In this document: in pieces, positions 1 to 7,684 of the stretch | Layout of the letters: each line of letters opens with the position of its first letter | How positions within the stretch are numbered: position 1 is the stretch's first letter | From: a virus | Length of the DNA: 42,505 nucleotides | Strand: one strand, 5' to 3' | IMG/VR virus record: IMGVR_UViG_3300034106_001640 | Span: 1-42,505 of that record | Program-made: the position numbers and the translations under genes | Notes under the pieces: model-generated | What the model saw: only the letters and a program-made list of their open reading frames with translations | The model's database searches: none | What the model was told of the DNA's origin: nothing

Positions 1-654
1 TTTACTTTACAGACTCAGATGCAAGCTAAGGCGGCTGGCAATTGGACTCCAATAGTTCCTACAGTTATTGGTCAGGCTTTTGGTGGGGGGTATTACGCAG
101 GTCAAATTGGCGTGTCTGGTGTTGCCACTCACTATTTAATTATTGGGCCTGTTTCATCTGGTCAAACTTCAAATCAATGGAAAAATGCCCAATCAGCTAC
201 TGCGGGTGCAGATAGCGTCATAGATGGCCCACAAAACACTGCTGATATGGTTGCTGATGGAAATTCGACTGTTTACCCATGTGCTCACTTTTGTAATGAT
301 GCCGTGATCGGTGGGTTTAGTGATTGGTATATGCCCGCTAAGAACGAGCTTGAGGTTTGTTACTTTAATTTAAAACCTACAACTACAACAAACAATACAA
401 GTTCTGGCATAAACCCAAATGCAGTACCCGCTAGAGCAAGTAACTACACATCTGGTGACCCTGCTCAAACTACAGTTACCAATTTTATAACAGGTACTGG
501 AGCAGAAGCGTTTTCTGCAAGTCCAAGTTATTGGGCTAGTACGGAAAATTCTGCGGCACAAGCATCGGATACTGTGTTTGGCGACGGTGGTCAGGGGGGT
601 ACTTTTAAAAACTACACCCGCTTTGTCCGGGCAGTTCGCAGAATTCCAGTTTAA
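1..654 (+). CDS. Tail fibre protein with DUF1566 (Lcl C-terminal) domain, 5' partial
   Basis: The reading frame is open from the first base, so the true start lies upstream of the window. An in-frame ATG at 19 exists, but the residues before it (FTLQTQ) align with the N-terminal WTLDQAMQLKKQGLW segment of the next gene, so the ATG is probably internal. The body carries the DUF1566/Lcl_C signature GGFSDWYMPAKNEL and ends in VRAVRRIPV, the usual end of this domain, found in many phage fibres and bacterial surface proteins. The domain is thought to bind surface ligands. I infer a receptor-binding fibre or fibre tip. The next gene is a paralogue that adds a fibronectin-like module. Confidence 0.8.
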   Translation, partial: FTLQTQMQAKAAGNWTPIVPTVIGQAFGGGYYAGQIGVSGVATHYLIIGPVSSGQTSNQWKNAQSATAGADSVIDGPQNTADMVADGNSTVYPCAHFCNDAVIGGFSDWYMPAKNELEVCYFNLKPTTTTNNTSSGINPNAVPARASNYTSGDPAQTTVTNFITGTGAEAFSASPSYWASTENSAAQASDTVFGDGGQGGTFKNYTRFVRAVRRIPV

Positions 655-663
655 AGGACAACC

Positions 664-1659
664 ATGAGCCAAAAATATCCGGGCGGGTTTATTACAAAGT
701 CACCACCAGCACTGACAGGTTCTGCGGCTAAAGGTGTGTGGACACTTGATCAAGCCATGCAATTAAAGAAGCAAGGTCTGTGGTCTCCATTTGTACCCGA
801 TGCGCCTACGATTGGCACGGCAATAGTTACAGGTTCTACTACAGCCACAGTTGCTTTTACAGCCCCTGCAAGCGATGGTGGCTTACCAATTACTTTATAT
901 ACAGCCACTTCATCCCCCGGAGGTGTTACAGGTACATTGAGTCAAGCAGGGTCTGGAACAATTACTGTTTCTGGTTTAACGGCTAGTACTGCGTATACCT
1001 TCACGGTTAAAGCAACTAATGCAGTTGGGCAAGGGGCAGCAAGCGCGGCCAGTAACTCAATAACAACACTACCTGTTGCGCCAGCAATAGGTTCTTCTTT
1101 AGGTGGCGGGTATTACTCTGGACGAATAAACCAAAGTGGAACTATTTACAACTTAATTACCGCCCCAAAAGCATCTGGCCAATCTTCGCTTGCGTGGAAA
1201 ATAAACACTACTGGTGGCGACCCAACCTCGTTAATTGACGGCCCTGCCAACAGTGCTTTTATGAACAGCGCAACATATCCTGCTGCACAGTTTTGTGAGG
1301 GCTTAACAATTGGCGGATTTAGTGATTGGTATATGCCCGCAAGAAACGAATTATCGGTGCAGTATTATTTCTTAAAGCCTACAACGGCATCAAATAACGT
1401 AAATGCGGGAAGTAACGCTAATGCTGTATCACCACAGCCTGTTAGTACTAATTACTCATCAGGTAGCCCTGCGCAAACTTCTGCATCGACATTTCAATCA
1501 GGAAATAGCGAAGCATTTACAGATAATATTTATTGGTCAAGCACACAAGATGGTTATGCGGGTGCAGGCAGAACCGTAAACTTTAGCGATGGGGCACAAT
1601 ATTCGTCGTTTAAATACGCGGTAACTCCTGTTCGCGCAGTTCGCAGAGTAACAGCTTAA
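664..1659 (+). CDS. Tail fibre protein: fibronectin III-like module plus DUF1566 domain
   Basis: 331 residues, with AAAGGA-type spacing before the ATG (taaaggacaaccATG). An N-terminal segment (about 1-45) is shared with the upstream fibre. Residues about 46-135 form a fibronectin type III-like module (PDAPTIGTA ... GLTASTAYTFTVKATNAVG). Residues about 145-331 are a DUF1566/Lcl_C domain (GGFSDWYMPARNEL, final VRAVRRVTA). The DUF1566 part is a paralogue of that in the preceding gene; over 20 bases around the GFSDWYMPA codons are identical in both. Likely a host-recognition fibre or adhesin attached to the tail. Which of the two is distal cannot be told from sequence. Confidence 0.8.
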   Translation: MSQKYPGGFITKSPPALTGSAAKGVWTLDQAMQLKKQGLWSPFVPDAPTIGTAIVTGSTTATVAFTAPASDGGLPITLYTATSSPGGVTGTLSQAGSGTITVSGLTASTAYTFTVKATNAVGQGAASAASNSITTLPVAPAIGSSLGGGYYSGRINQSGTIYNLITAPKASGQSSLAWKINTTGGDPTSLIDGPANSAFMNSATYPAAQFCEGLTIGGFSDWYMPARNELSVQYYFLKPTTASNNVNAGSNANAVSPQPVSTNYSSGSPAQTSASTFQSGNSEAFTDNIYWSSTQDGYAGAGRTVNFSDGAQYSSFKYAVTPVRAVRRVTA

Positions 1660-1679
1660 ATTTTATAAGGAGCATCAAA

Positions 1680-2114
1680 ATGTACATTTGCATCACTGAA
1701 GTAGACGCAGTCACCAAAATAGTCTGCACAGCCGAGCCACAGCGCACAGGCCCATCAATGCCTGCTGTCAAGGGTTGGACTCATATCTGGCACGACAGTT
1801 CTACATGGCCCGTATCCACAGCGCCTGATGGCACATACCTGAGAGCACCAAGATACTACGGTACTTGCGATGACGATGCCGACACGACCATTGCTGGTGT
1901 CTTGCAAGTCTTAACTGAGGCTGAGTTCAACGCCGCCAAAGTTGCCGAGCATGAAGCCCGTAAACCTTATCCATCATGGATTGGCTACTTGGACACAATG
2001 ACATGGGCCGCACCTGTTGCAAGACCTGCTGATGCCGTTATGAATGGCGGAAATGTGCGCTACCAATGGGATGAGGCCACAGTTAACTGGATTCCACAGG
2101 CCATCCCAGCATGA
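1680..2114 (+). CDS. Fibre-associated phage protein (possible fibre assembly factor)
   Basis: 144 residues, preceded by a good Shine-Dalgarno (aaggag). The C-terminus has the pattern PYPSW...W.AP...YQWDEATVNW, which recurs at the ends of small proteins next to tail-fibre genes in many aquatic phages. Position directly after two fibres supports a role as a fibre-tip or assembly protein. The stop codon overlaps the next start (ATGA at 2111-2114). No catalytic motif is seen. The function is inferred from context and the tail motif only. Confidence 0.6.
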   Translation: MYICITEVDAVTKIVCTAEPQRTGPSMPAVKGWTHIWHDSSTWPVSTAPDGTYLRAPRYYGTCDDDADTTIAGVLQVLTEAEFNAAKVAEHEARKPYPSWIGYLDTMTWAAPVARPADAVMNGGNVRYQWDEATVNWIPQAIPA

Positions 2115-2932
2115 AAGAGTTTTTCTTCATCTCTGGTTTACCAAGGTCAGGCTCAACCCTGCTCTCGGCTATTCTGCGCCAGAACCCCGAGTTCTACGCG
2201 GACATCTCTTCACCCGTACAAGGCTTGGTGGCATCTACCATTAGTGTCATCACGGGCAGTGAGAGCAACCACTTAATAGATGAAGACAGACGAAAGCAGA
2301 TACTCAAAGATGTCATTGATGCCTATTACAAAGCAGTTACGCCAAGCACAGTGTTTGACACTAGCAGAGGCTGGACATCCAAGACATCGCTTTTAAAAGA
2401 CCTGTACCCACAGACAAAAATTATTTGTTGTGTGCGCGACTTACCTTGGATATTGGACAGTTTTGAACGTATCTCGGCTAAAAACTCACTTTATGGTGCG
2501 GCACTAACAGATGACGAAGCTAGGCAGACAGTCACAACAAGGTGCGATGCCTTGATGGACGTCAAAAAAGAAGGCCAAGTGGTCAAGCCCTACTACTTCT
2601 TAGAAGAAGGTATGCTGTTAAACCCAGACATGATTATGTTGGTAGAGTATGAATCTCTGTGCAAGAAGCCTGAGAGCGTGATGCGGGAACTGTACGGCTT
2701 CATCAACAAGCCATATTACGACCATGACTTCAAGAATGTTGAGTACGATAACGAAGTGTTTGACAAAGCGTTGAACATGAAGAGCCTGCACACAGTACGC
2801 AAAGAAGTAACATGGCAAGAGCGCCCATCCATCCTACCAAAGTCAGTGTGGGAAAAGTACAGCGGTAAAGAGTTCTGGCGCACACCAGCACCAGAGTTTT
2901 CAATGAAGCAACTCTATAAGGTCAAGGGATGA
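2111..2932 (+). CDS. Sulfotransferase family protein
   Basis: 273 residues. The N-terminus FFFISGLPRSGSTLLSAIL is the 5'-phosphosulfate-binding loop of PAPS-dependent sulfotransferases (SGxPRSGSTLL), followed by a strand and a conserved Arg segment (IICCVRDLPWILDSFERI) that fits the 3'-phosphate-binding region. Such enzymes move sulfate from PAPS to hydroxyls or amines. The start overlaps the previous stop (ATGA), and the 3' end overlaps the next gene (2929-2932). The next gene encodes APS kinase and nucleotidyltransferase domains, so donor synthesis and transfer may be encoded together. The acceptor is unknown; host surface sugar or a phage fibre are both possible. Confidence 0.85.
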   Translation: MKEFFFISGLPRSGSTLLSAILRQNPEFYADISSPVQGLVASTISVITGSESNHLIDEDRRKQILKDVIDAYYKAVTPSTVFDTSRGWTSKTSLLKDLYPQTKIICCVRDLPWILDSFERISAKNSLYGAALTDDEARQTVTTRCDALMDVKKEGQVVKPYYFLEEGMLLNPDMIMLVEYESLCKKPESVMRELYGFINKPYYDHDFKNVEYDNEVFDKALNMKSLHTVRKEVTWQERPSILPKSVWEKYSGKEFWRTPAPEFSMKQLYKVKG

Positions 2933-3714
2933 AACGCATATTGATTATGGGCTTGCCCGGCGCTGGTAAAACCTACCTTGCACAACACGTTCTTGAGCAC
3001 TTACAAAGCAACAAAAAAACAGTCATGTGGCTTAACGCTGATGATGTGCGCAAGAAATACAACGATTGGGACTTTTCCCATGAAGGCCGTATTCGCCAAA
3101 GTTTGCGTATGCGTGAGTTGGCTGACAGCTACGATGTGGATTATGTGATCTGCGACTTTGTTGCTCCGCTAGTTGAGATGCGTAACAACTTCAAGGCTGA
3201 CTGGACTGTTTGGGTTGACACCATCAACCAAGGTCGTTTTGAAGACACCAACAAGGTGTTTGTTGCGCCAGAGCAGTATGACTTTAGGATTACAGAGCAG
3301 AACGCTGAGAAATGGGGCGAGTTTATTGCCGCGCACATCTTGGACAACCGCCAGCGCCCTGTCTTTGATTGGCAAAAAGAAACCGTGCAGATGCTTGGCA
3401 GATGGCAACCTTGGCATGAAGGCCACCGTAAGTTGTTTGAAAGAGCACTGGCTAAGACTGGTCAAGTTGTTATTCAGATTAGAGACTGTCAGGGTTGGAA
3501 CGGCTCAAACCCGTTTGCCGCTAATCAGGTAAAAGACTTTATCAAGCGTGATTTAGACCCGTTGTATCAAGGTCAGTATGAGATTCAGCTTGTGCCTAAT
3601 GTGGTGAATATCACCTATGGTCGTGATGTGGGTTACAAGATTGAGCAAGAGTCTTTTGACGATGCCACACACGCTATCTCTGCCACCAAGATACGTAAGC
3701 AAATGGGTGTGTGA
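2929..3714 (+). CDS. Fusion of APS kinase-like P-loop domain and HxxH nucleotidyltransferase domain
   Basis: 261 residues. Residues 1-140 look like adenylylsulfate kinase (CysC): Walker A GLPGAGKT at 8-15, LNADDVRKKYNDWDFSHEGR matching the LDGDNVR...N.DLGFS..DR block, then VICDFVAPLVEMR matching the FISPxxxxR block. Residues about 148-261 form a small nucleotidyltransferase of the HIGH superfamily: GRWQPWHEGH near 163 and the C-terminal ISATKIR motif. ATP sulfurylase belongs to the same superfamily, and eukaryotic PAPS synthases have the same domain order, but this second domain is far shorter and may have another substrate. Start overlaps the sulfotransferase stop by ATGA. Confidence 0.8.
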   Translation: MKRILIMGLPGAGKTYLAQHVLEHLQSNKKTVMWLNADDVRKKYNDWDFSHEGRIRQSLRMRELADSYDVDYVICDFVAPLVEMRNNFKADWTVWVDTINQGRFEDTNKVFVAPEQYDFRITEQNAEKWGEFIAAHILDNRQRPVFDWQKETVQMLGRWQPWHEGHRKLFERALAKTGQVVIQIRDCQGWNGSNPFAANQVKDFIKRDLDPLYQGQYEIQLVPNVVNITYGRDVGYKIEQESFDDATHAISATKIRKQMGV

Positions 3715-3806
3715 TGTGGGACTGGGCTGAAGCATTTATTGCTGCAGCCTGTATAGTGGCCTTTGTTATCTATGGCACGTACGTGATTGCGTGGACTTTG
3801 GTGTAA
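3714..3806 (+). CDS. 30-residue single-span membrane protein
   Basis: ATG at 3714 overlaps the preceding stop (TGATG), and the stop TAA overlaps the A of a following ATG. The peptide starts MWDWAEAFIAAACIVAF and is almost wholly hydrophobic, one transmembrane span. It sits at the head of the lysis block. It may be a small holin-like or accessory membrane protein. No homology is recognised; support is the coupled start, the lack of any other reading frame here and the clear membrane character. Confidence 0.5.
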   Translation: MWDWAEAFIAAACIVAFVIYGTYVIAWTLV

Positions 3807-3809
3807 TGA

Positions 3810-3965
3810 ATGCGTTGGCTGTTGATGCTCTTTTTGGTGTTTCTACCGGGAGCCGCCAGCCAAGATAGGAAGACTGAATACCGCTGTGTGCGGTGGGCTT
3901 GGACGGGTGATGTTTATAACCGCAAAGTTGTTTGCCTACAGTGGGAAAAGGTTGTACGGAAATGA
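3810..3965 (+). CDS. Small secreted or membrane-anchored protein in the lysis block
   Basis: 51 residues. The N-terminus MRWLLMLFLVFLPGAASQ is a signal peptide with a likely cleavage after ...GAAS. The mature part (about 33 residues) is basic and Trp-rich with two Cys (YRCVRWAWTGDVYNRKVVC). Position before the holin and lysozyme would fit a periplasmic spanin-like partner, but there is no lipobox cysteine, so it is not a standard o-spanin. The stop codon TGA (3963-3965) overlaps the next ATG at 3962. Confidence 0.5.
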   Translation: MRWLLMLFLVFLPGAASQDRKTEYRCVRWAWTGDVYNRKVVCLQWEKVVRK

Positions 3966-4456
3966 TTGATCCGATCACGGCGCTAGAAGGATTGCAAACT
4001 GCAATCAGTGTCGTTAAAAAAGCTAGTAAAGTCGCTAGTGATCTGGCAGGTCTAACTCCGTCAATAGCCAAGCTTTTTGATGCAAAGAGCACCGCTACAA
4101 AAGCCATGCTTCATGCCAAGCGTACAGGGGGTAAGTCTAACCTTGGTGCGGCCCTGCAAATTGAGATGGCTTTGGATGAAGCCAAGCGGTTTGAAGAGCA
4201 GTTAAAGATGCTTTTTATGCAAGCTGGGCGCATAGATGTATGGAATGCAACCAAAGCCCGTCAAGCTGAAATGGACAGGGATGATGCCAAAGAGATGGCG
4301 GCCTTACACGCTGAAGAAAAAAGGCGCAAAGAGGCTGAAGCCGAACAGATGCAATGGGCGGCTGCCATTGTTATTATTGTGATGTTTATTGGTGCTGTTG
4401 GTTGGGGTATTAATGAAGTCTCTGATCTGTGTGCTAGATCAAGGTGTGGTCGGTGA
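3962..4456 (+). CDS. Coiled-coil protein with C-terminal transmembrane segment
   Basis: 164 residues using the ATG at 3962, which makes an ATGA overlap with the preceding stop; a longer form from 3932 would overlap the secreted-protein gene by 34 bases and is less likely. Residues 1-60 are amphipathic and Ala/Lys-rich. Residues about 75-130 are charged and predicted coiled coil (AEMDRDDAKEMAALHAEEKR). A membrane span follows at about 132-150 (WAAAIVIIVMFIGAVGWGI), with a short Cys/Arg tail. A lysis or membrane-tethered structural role is inferred from the neighbours. No family is recognised. Confidence 0.6.
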   Translation: MIDPITALEGLQTAISVVKKASKVASDLAGLTPSIAKLFDAKSTATKAMLHAKRTGGKSNLGAALQIEMALDEAKRFEEQLKMLFMQAGRIDVWNATKARQAEMDRDDAKEMAALHAEEKRRKEAEAEQMQWAAAIVIIVMFIGAVGWGINEVSDLCARSRCGR

Positions 4457-4602
4457 ATGAGTACCAAAAGCAATTTGACCTTTTCCTTAAAGTCTTTGTG
4501 CGGTTATGCATTGCATGGTGGGTGCTTGGACTGCTTCGGTTTCTGCCAGATGAGTTGGCGGGAAAGATTGTCGATAAACTACTTGGAATGATTGGACTGT
4601 AA
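4453..4602 (+). CDS. 49-residue membrane protein with GTG start
   Basis: GTG at 4453 overlaps the preceding stop (GTGA), and the TAA stop overlaps the next ATG at 4602. The peptide has one hydrophobic span (VRLCIAWWVLGLLRFLP) and an amphipathic tail. It lies directly before the holin gene. It may be a holin accessory or antiholin. Support is from tight coupling on both sides and gap-free packing. Function unknown. Confidence 0.5.
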   Translation: MNEYQKQFDLFLKVFVRLCIAWWVLGLLRFLPDELAGKIVDKLLGMIGL

Positions 4603-5105
4603 TGCTATCTCTATTCTCAACACTTGGCGGTTTGCTCATATCGGGCTTACCCAAACTACTGGACTTCTTCCAAAACAAGGCAGACCAAAAGCATGAATTG
4701 GCTCTTGCCCGTGTCCAAGTAGAACTACAGCTACAGATGATGGCGCAAGGCTTTGCGGCTCAAGAGCGTATGGAAGAGATCAGAACTGATCAGATCGCCA
4801 TGCAGACAGACGCAGAGATGACTGTTGCCGCCTATGACCACGACAAGAAGATCATGGAAGAAGCCAGCCGCTGGGTGGTCAACTTTGTAGGCACTGTGCG
4901 CCCGATGGTCACTTACATCTTTGTGCTTGAACTATGCGCTATTAATGCTTGGATTGCCTATTACGTCTACAGCAACCCACGGCTTGTACTGAGTATGGAA
5001 GACTTGATTCGTGTTTCTGACATTATCTTCTCCACAGATGAGATGGCCATGCTTGGGGGCATCATTGGTTTCTGGTTTGGCTCACGTAGCTGGAGCAAGA
5101 AATGA
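4602..5105 (+). CDS. Holin, GTA 3TM type (PF11351-like)
   Basis: 167 residues. An N-terminal hydrophobic helix (LFSTLGGLLISGLPKLLDFF) is followed by a long charged helix (about 25-90). Then come two membrane spans, at about 103-125 (RPMVTYIFVLELCAINAWIAYY) and 148-162 (MLGGIIGFWFGSRSWSK). The RPMVTY and GIIGFWFGSR segments match the holin family of gene-transfer agents and many phages. It would permeabilise the inner membrane so that the lysozyme encoded next, overlapping by ATGA (5102-5105), can reach the cell wall. Confidence 0.75.
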   Translation: MLSLFSTLGGLLISGLPKLLDFFQNKADQKHELALARVQVELQLQMMAQGFAAQERMEEIRTDQIAMQTDAEMTVAAYDHDKKIMEEASRWVVNFVGTVRPMVTYIFVLELCAINAWIAYYVYSNPRLVLSMEDLIRVSDIIFSTDEMAMLGGIIGFWFGSRSWSKK

Positions 5106-5608
5106 AATTAAGTGAGGCTGGTGCTACTTTAATGCATCAATATGAAGGGTACAGAACTAAGCCGTACCTTTGCCCAGCCCATATTTGGACGATTGGTTAC
5201 GGCCATGTGCTGTACCAAGATCAAATCCGCTTGCCTGTCGTCAGGGTAGAAGGAAAAAATACAGCAATGATTCGTAAAGAAATGCCACTGAAACCGGAGG
5301 ACAATCGTGTCTGGACTAAAGAAGAGATCGAGAAACTATTCGCAGATGACGTCGCTAGTTTTGAACGTGGTGTTCTTAGACTTGCTCCCGTTGTACTTGA
5401 TCGTCAAGGGGCTTTCGATGCGTGCGTCAGTTTTTCCTTTAACGCTGGATTGGGCAATTTTCAGCGGTCTACTATTAGGATGAAAACTAATAGACGTGAA
5501 TGGGAAGCTGCAGCAGACGCTTTTATGCAATGGACAAGAGGCGGTGGCAAGGAATTGCCGGGTCTTGTTAAGCGTAGAAAAGCCGAAAAGGCATTGTTTT
5601 TATCATGA
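5102..5608 (+). CDS. Endolysin, glycoside hydrolase family 24 lysozyme
   Basis: 168 residues. YEGYRTKPYLCPAHIWTIGY places catalytic Glu15, then Cys24 where T4 lysozyme has Asp20, then Thr30, giving the E-8x-C-5x-T spacing; the Cys variant is known in the family. GYGH follows, and FNAGLGNFQRST is the conserved second block. It cleaves peptidoglycan between MurNAc and GlcNAc. There is no signal or SAR segment, so release should depend on the upstream holin. A short insertion (RLPVVRVEGKNT) separates the catalytic part from the rest. Confidence 0.92.
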   Translation: MKLSEAGATLMHQYEGYRTKPYLCPAHIWTIGYGHVLYQDQIRLPVVRVEGKNTAMIRKEMPLKPEDNRVWTKEEIEKLFADDVASFERGVLRLAPVVLDRQGAFDACVSFSFNAGLGNFQRSTIRMKTNRREWEAAADAFMQWTRGGGKELPGLVKRRKAEKALFLS

Positions 5609-5643
5609 AAATTCTATATCTTTATTTTTAAGAGGTGATTAAA

Positions 5644-5814
5644 ATGGCATCAAGTAAGCCTGTTTGGGAAAAACAACGGCCAAAATCTTTAGGTAAGCCT
5701 AAGCCTCTTACGCCGCAGAAAAAGTCTGCAGCAAAAGCAAGAGCCAAAGCAGCAGGCCGACCCTACCCTAATTTGGTTGACAATATGGCTATGGCTAGGA
5801 AGCGGAGCAAGTAA
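5644..5814 (+). CDS. 56-residue basic phage protein
   Basis: ATG at 5644 with a strong Shine-Dalgarno (agaggtg, 6-8 bases upstream). The peptide is Lys/Arg/Ala/Pro-rich (KKSAAKARAKAAGRPYPNLV), ending DNMAMARKRSK. Similar short basic proteins with the AKAAGRPYPNLVDN segment occur in phages near adaptor genes. It could bind nucleic acid or act in head completion. The next gene starts 2 bases after its stop. Confidence 0.7.
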   Translation: MASSKPVWEKQRPKSLGKPKPLTPQKKSAAKARAKAAGRPYPNLVDNMAMARKRSK

Positions 5815-5816
5815 GC

Positions 5817-6452
5817 ATGGCAACTGCCGCAGTAATGACCTACGACTCCCTAGTGGAGAACATCCAGTCTTATCTGGAGCGTACTGACGCCGCCACCATT
5901 GCGAAGATTCCGCTCTTCATTATGTTGGCGGAGCAGATCATTGCTAGCCAGATTAAGTTCCTTGGTAACTTAACGGTCAACACAAGCACAATGGTATTAG
6001 GCAATGGCGTCATTGCCAAGCCCGCACGTTGGCATAAGACTGTTTCCATGAACGTAACGGTAAGCGGTGAACGTCAGCCTGTGCTGCTTCGTAAATATGA
6101 GTACCTTCGCAATTATTGGCCAGATTCAACTGCCACCGATGTGCCTTTGTATTATTGCGACTATGACTACTCCAATTGGTTGATAGCGCCAACGCCAAAT
6201 GCAAACTACGCGTTTGAGGTACTCTATTATGAACGAGTACAGCCTCTGGATTCATCAAACCAAACCAATTGGTTTACTATTTACGCGCCACAAGCTTTGC
6301 TCTACGGGTCCCTCATGCAGGCCATGCCGTTCCTTAAGAACGATGAGCGTATGCCAATGTGGCAGCAAAATTACGATTTGATCATGCAAACATTGATGGC
6401 TGAAGATAAGCTTCGCATTGCTGATCGTCAAGCCGTAGCGGTGGATTCATGA
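5817..6452 (+). CDS. Head-tail adaptor protein (SU10/T7 gp11-like)
   Basis: 211 residues. It starts with a helical domain (YDSLVENIQSYLERTDAATI...MLAEQIIASQIKFLG), then a beta segment (ARWHKTVSMNVT), the pattern LRKYEYLRNYWPD and LYYCDYDYSNWLIAPTP, and a C-terminal helical pair. This is the layout of podovirus adaptor proteins that sit beneath the portal. It lies in an ATGA-coupled row with a fibre-like protein and a nozzle-like protein, as expected for a tail module. Confidence 0.75.
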   Translation: MATAAVMTYDSLVENIQSYLERTDAATIAKIPLFIMLAEQIIASQIKFLGNLTVNTSTMVLGNGVIAKPARWHKTVSMNVTVSGERQPVLLRKYEYLRNYWPDSTATDVPLYYCDYDYSNWLIAPTPNANYAFEVLYYERVQPLDSSNQTNWFTIYAPQALLYGSLMQAMPFLKNDERMPMWQQNYDLIMQTLMAEDKLRIADRQAVAVDS

Positions 6453-7684
6453 GCTATGTAAGCCCATTCACCGGTGATGTTATCCAGCCAACGGATGTTA
6501 GCTTTCGCGCCGTCACGCTAGCTGCCAACACGCAACTAAACTGGCCTTCCAACAGCACGACCAACGCTGACTACGCTGCTCGTATTATGCAGGTGACTGC
6601 AAGTACTGCGGGTTTAAGCATGTACATGCCGCCTGCGGATCAAACATCTGTTGGCAATGACGCGTTAATTCGCAACATTGGCGCCAATACTTTCACCGTT
6701 AAGGATTATGCAGGCACAAATACCATCGTCTCAGTGTCTGCTGGAGAATCCAAGTATATCTATATAACAACTAATTCAACCAGTCAAGGCACTTGGGGTG
6801 TAATTGCCTTTGGTGTTGGAACATCTGGTGCTGATGCGGCTACTTTGGCAGGTTATGGATTAGTTGCAAGTGGCGCAACACTGAATCAAAGCCATCCGTC
6901 AGCAGCAATTACGACAGGCACTACATTTGCAGCTGCAGATAGAGCACAAACCAGAGTATGGAGTGGCGGTGCAGGAACTGCAACACTACCGGCCGCAGCT
7001 ACACTAGGTAATAACTGGTTTACACTGTTTAAGAATAACGGCACAGGGTCATTCACAATCTCTTGCACCGGTGCTGAGTTGATTGATGGCAATAGCACTA
7101 AGACATTTAATCCAACCGAGTCTGCGTTTATTGTTTGCACAGGCACAGCTTATGTCACCATTGGCTATGGCGTAAGTACATCTTTCGTGTTTACCGCTTT
7201 AACTAAGAGTGTTACCGGTGGCGCGGTTTTGCTAACCAATAACGAGGCGGCAAATAACATTCAGGAGTATGTTGGCAGTCTAGTCAGCAATGTAACCGTA
7301 ACATTCCCGCCTATTGTTAATTTGTATGTTATTTCAAACCAAACAACAGACAACGGCTTTGGTCTTACTGTTACTACAGGGTTAGGCTTTTCAGCAACTA
7401 TTCCACCGGGACAGCAAGCTACACTGATTTGTGATGGCGTTAACTTTTTAAATGCCAATACAACACAAGCCGGCGCGTCAACCGTAAGTTTATTGGATGG
7501 CAGCGTAGGCACTCCCTCACTTAACTTTGCTGCAGAAACAAGCACTGGTGTATACCGACCTGCAGCAGGTGAGTTTGGAATTTCAGTGCTTGGCACACAA
7601 AGGCTTAAAGCAACTGCTACAGGCGTAACGGTTACAGGCTCTGGTGTATTTACCACCGGCATTGCTGGAGGCACCTTTACATGA
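6449..7684 (+). CDS. Fibre-like or head-decoration structural protein
   Basis: 411 residues, Ser/Thr/Gly/Ala-rich with predicted beta structure throughout. The N-terminal part (about 20-115) has a pattern of small beta repeats (ALIRNIGANTFTVKDYAG). The C-terminus (GTPSLNFAAETSTGVYRPAA, then GTQRLKATATGVTVTG) is the trimeric-fibre type ending common in phage fibres. Start overlaps the adaptor stop (ATGA), stop overlaps the nozzle start (ATGA). A short tail fibre or head fibre are both possible. Confidence 0.65.
   Translation: MSYVSPFTGDVIQPTDVSFRAVTLAANTQLNWPSNSTTNADYAARIMQVTASTAGLSMYMPPADQTSVGNDALIRNIGANTFTVKDYAGTNTIVSVSAGESKYIYITTNSTSQGTWGVIAFGVGTSGADAATLAGYGLVASGATLNQSHPSAAITTGTTFAAADRAQTRVWSGGAGTATLPAAATLGNNWFTLFKNNGTGSFTISCTGAELIDGNSTKTFNPTESAFIVCTGTAYVTIGYGVSTSFVFTALTKSVTGGAVLLTNNEAANNIQEYVGSLVSNVTVTFPPIVNLYVISNQTTDNGFGLTVTTGLGFSATIPPGQQATLICDGVNFLNANTTQAGASTVSLLDGSVGTPSLNFAAETSTGVYRPAAGEFGISVLGTQRLKATATGVTVTGSGVFTTGIAGGTFT

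Noticed and set aside
1-1659. Diversity-generating retroelement target at the DUF1566 ends
   Set aside because: DUF1566-type proteins can be such targets, but no reverse transcriptase or template repeat is in this window, and the differences between the two paralogues are not limited to adenine positions.
3173-3532. 119-codon open frame on the plus strand inside the APS kinase fusion gene
   Set aside because: It lies in another frame fully inside a gene with clear domain motifs, and has no coding features of its own.
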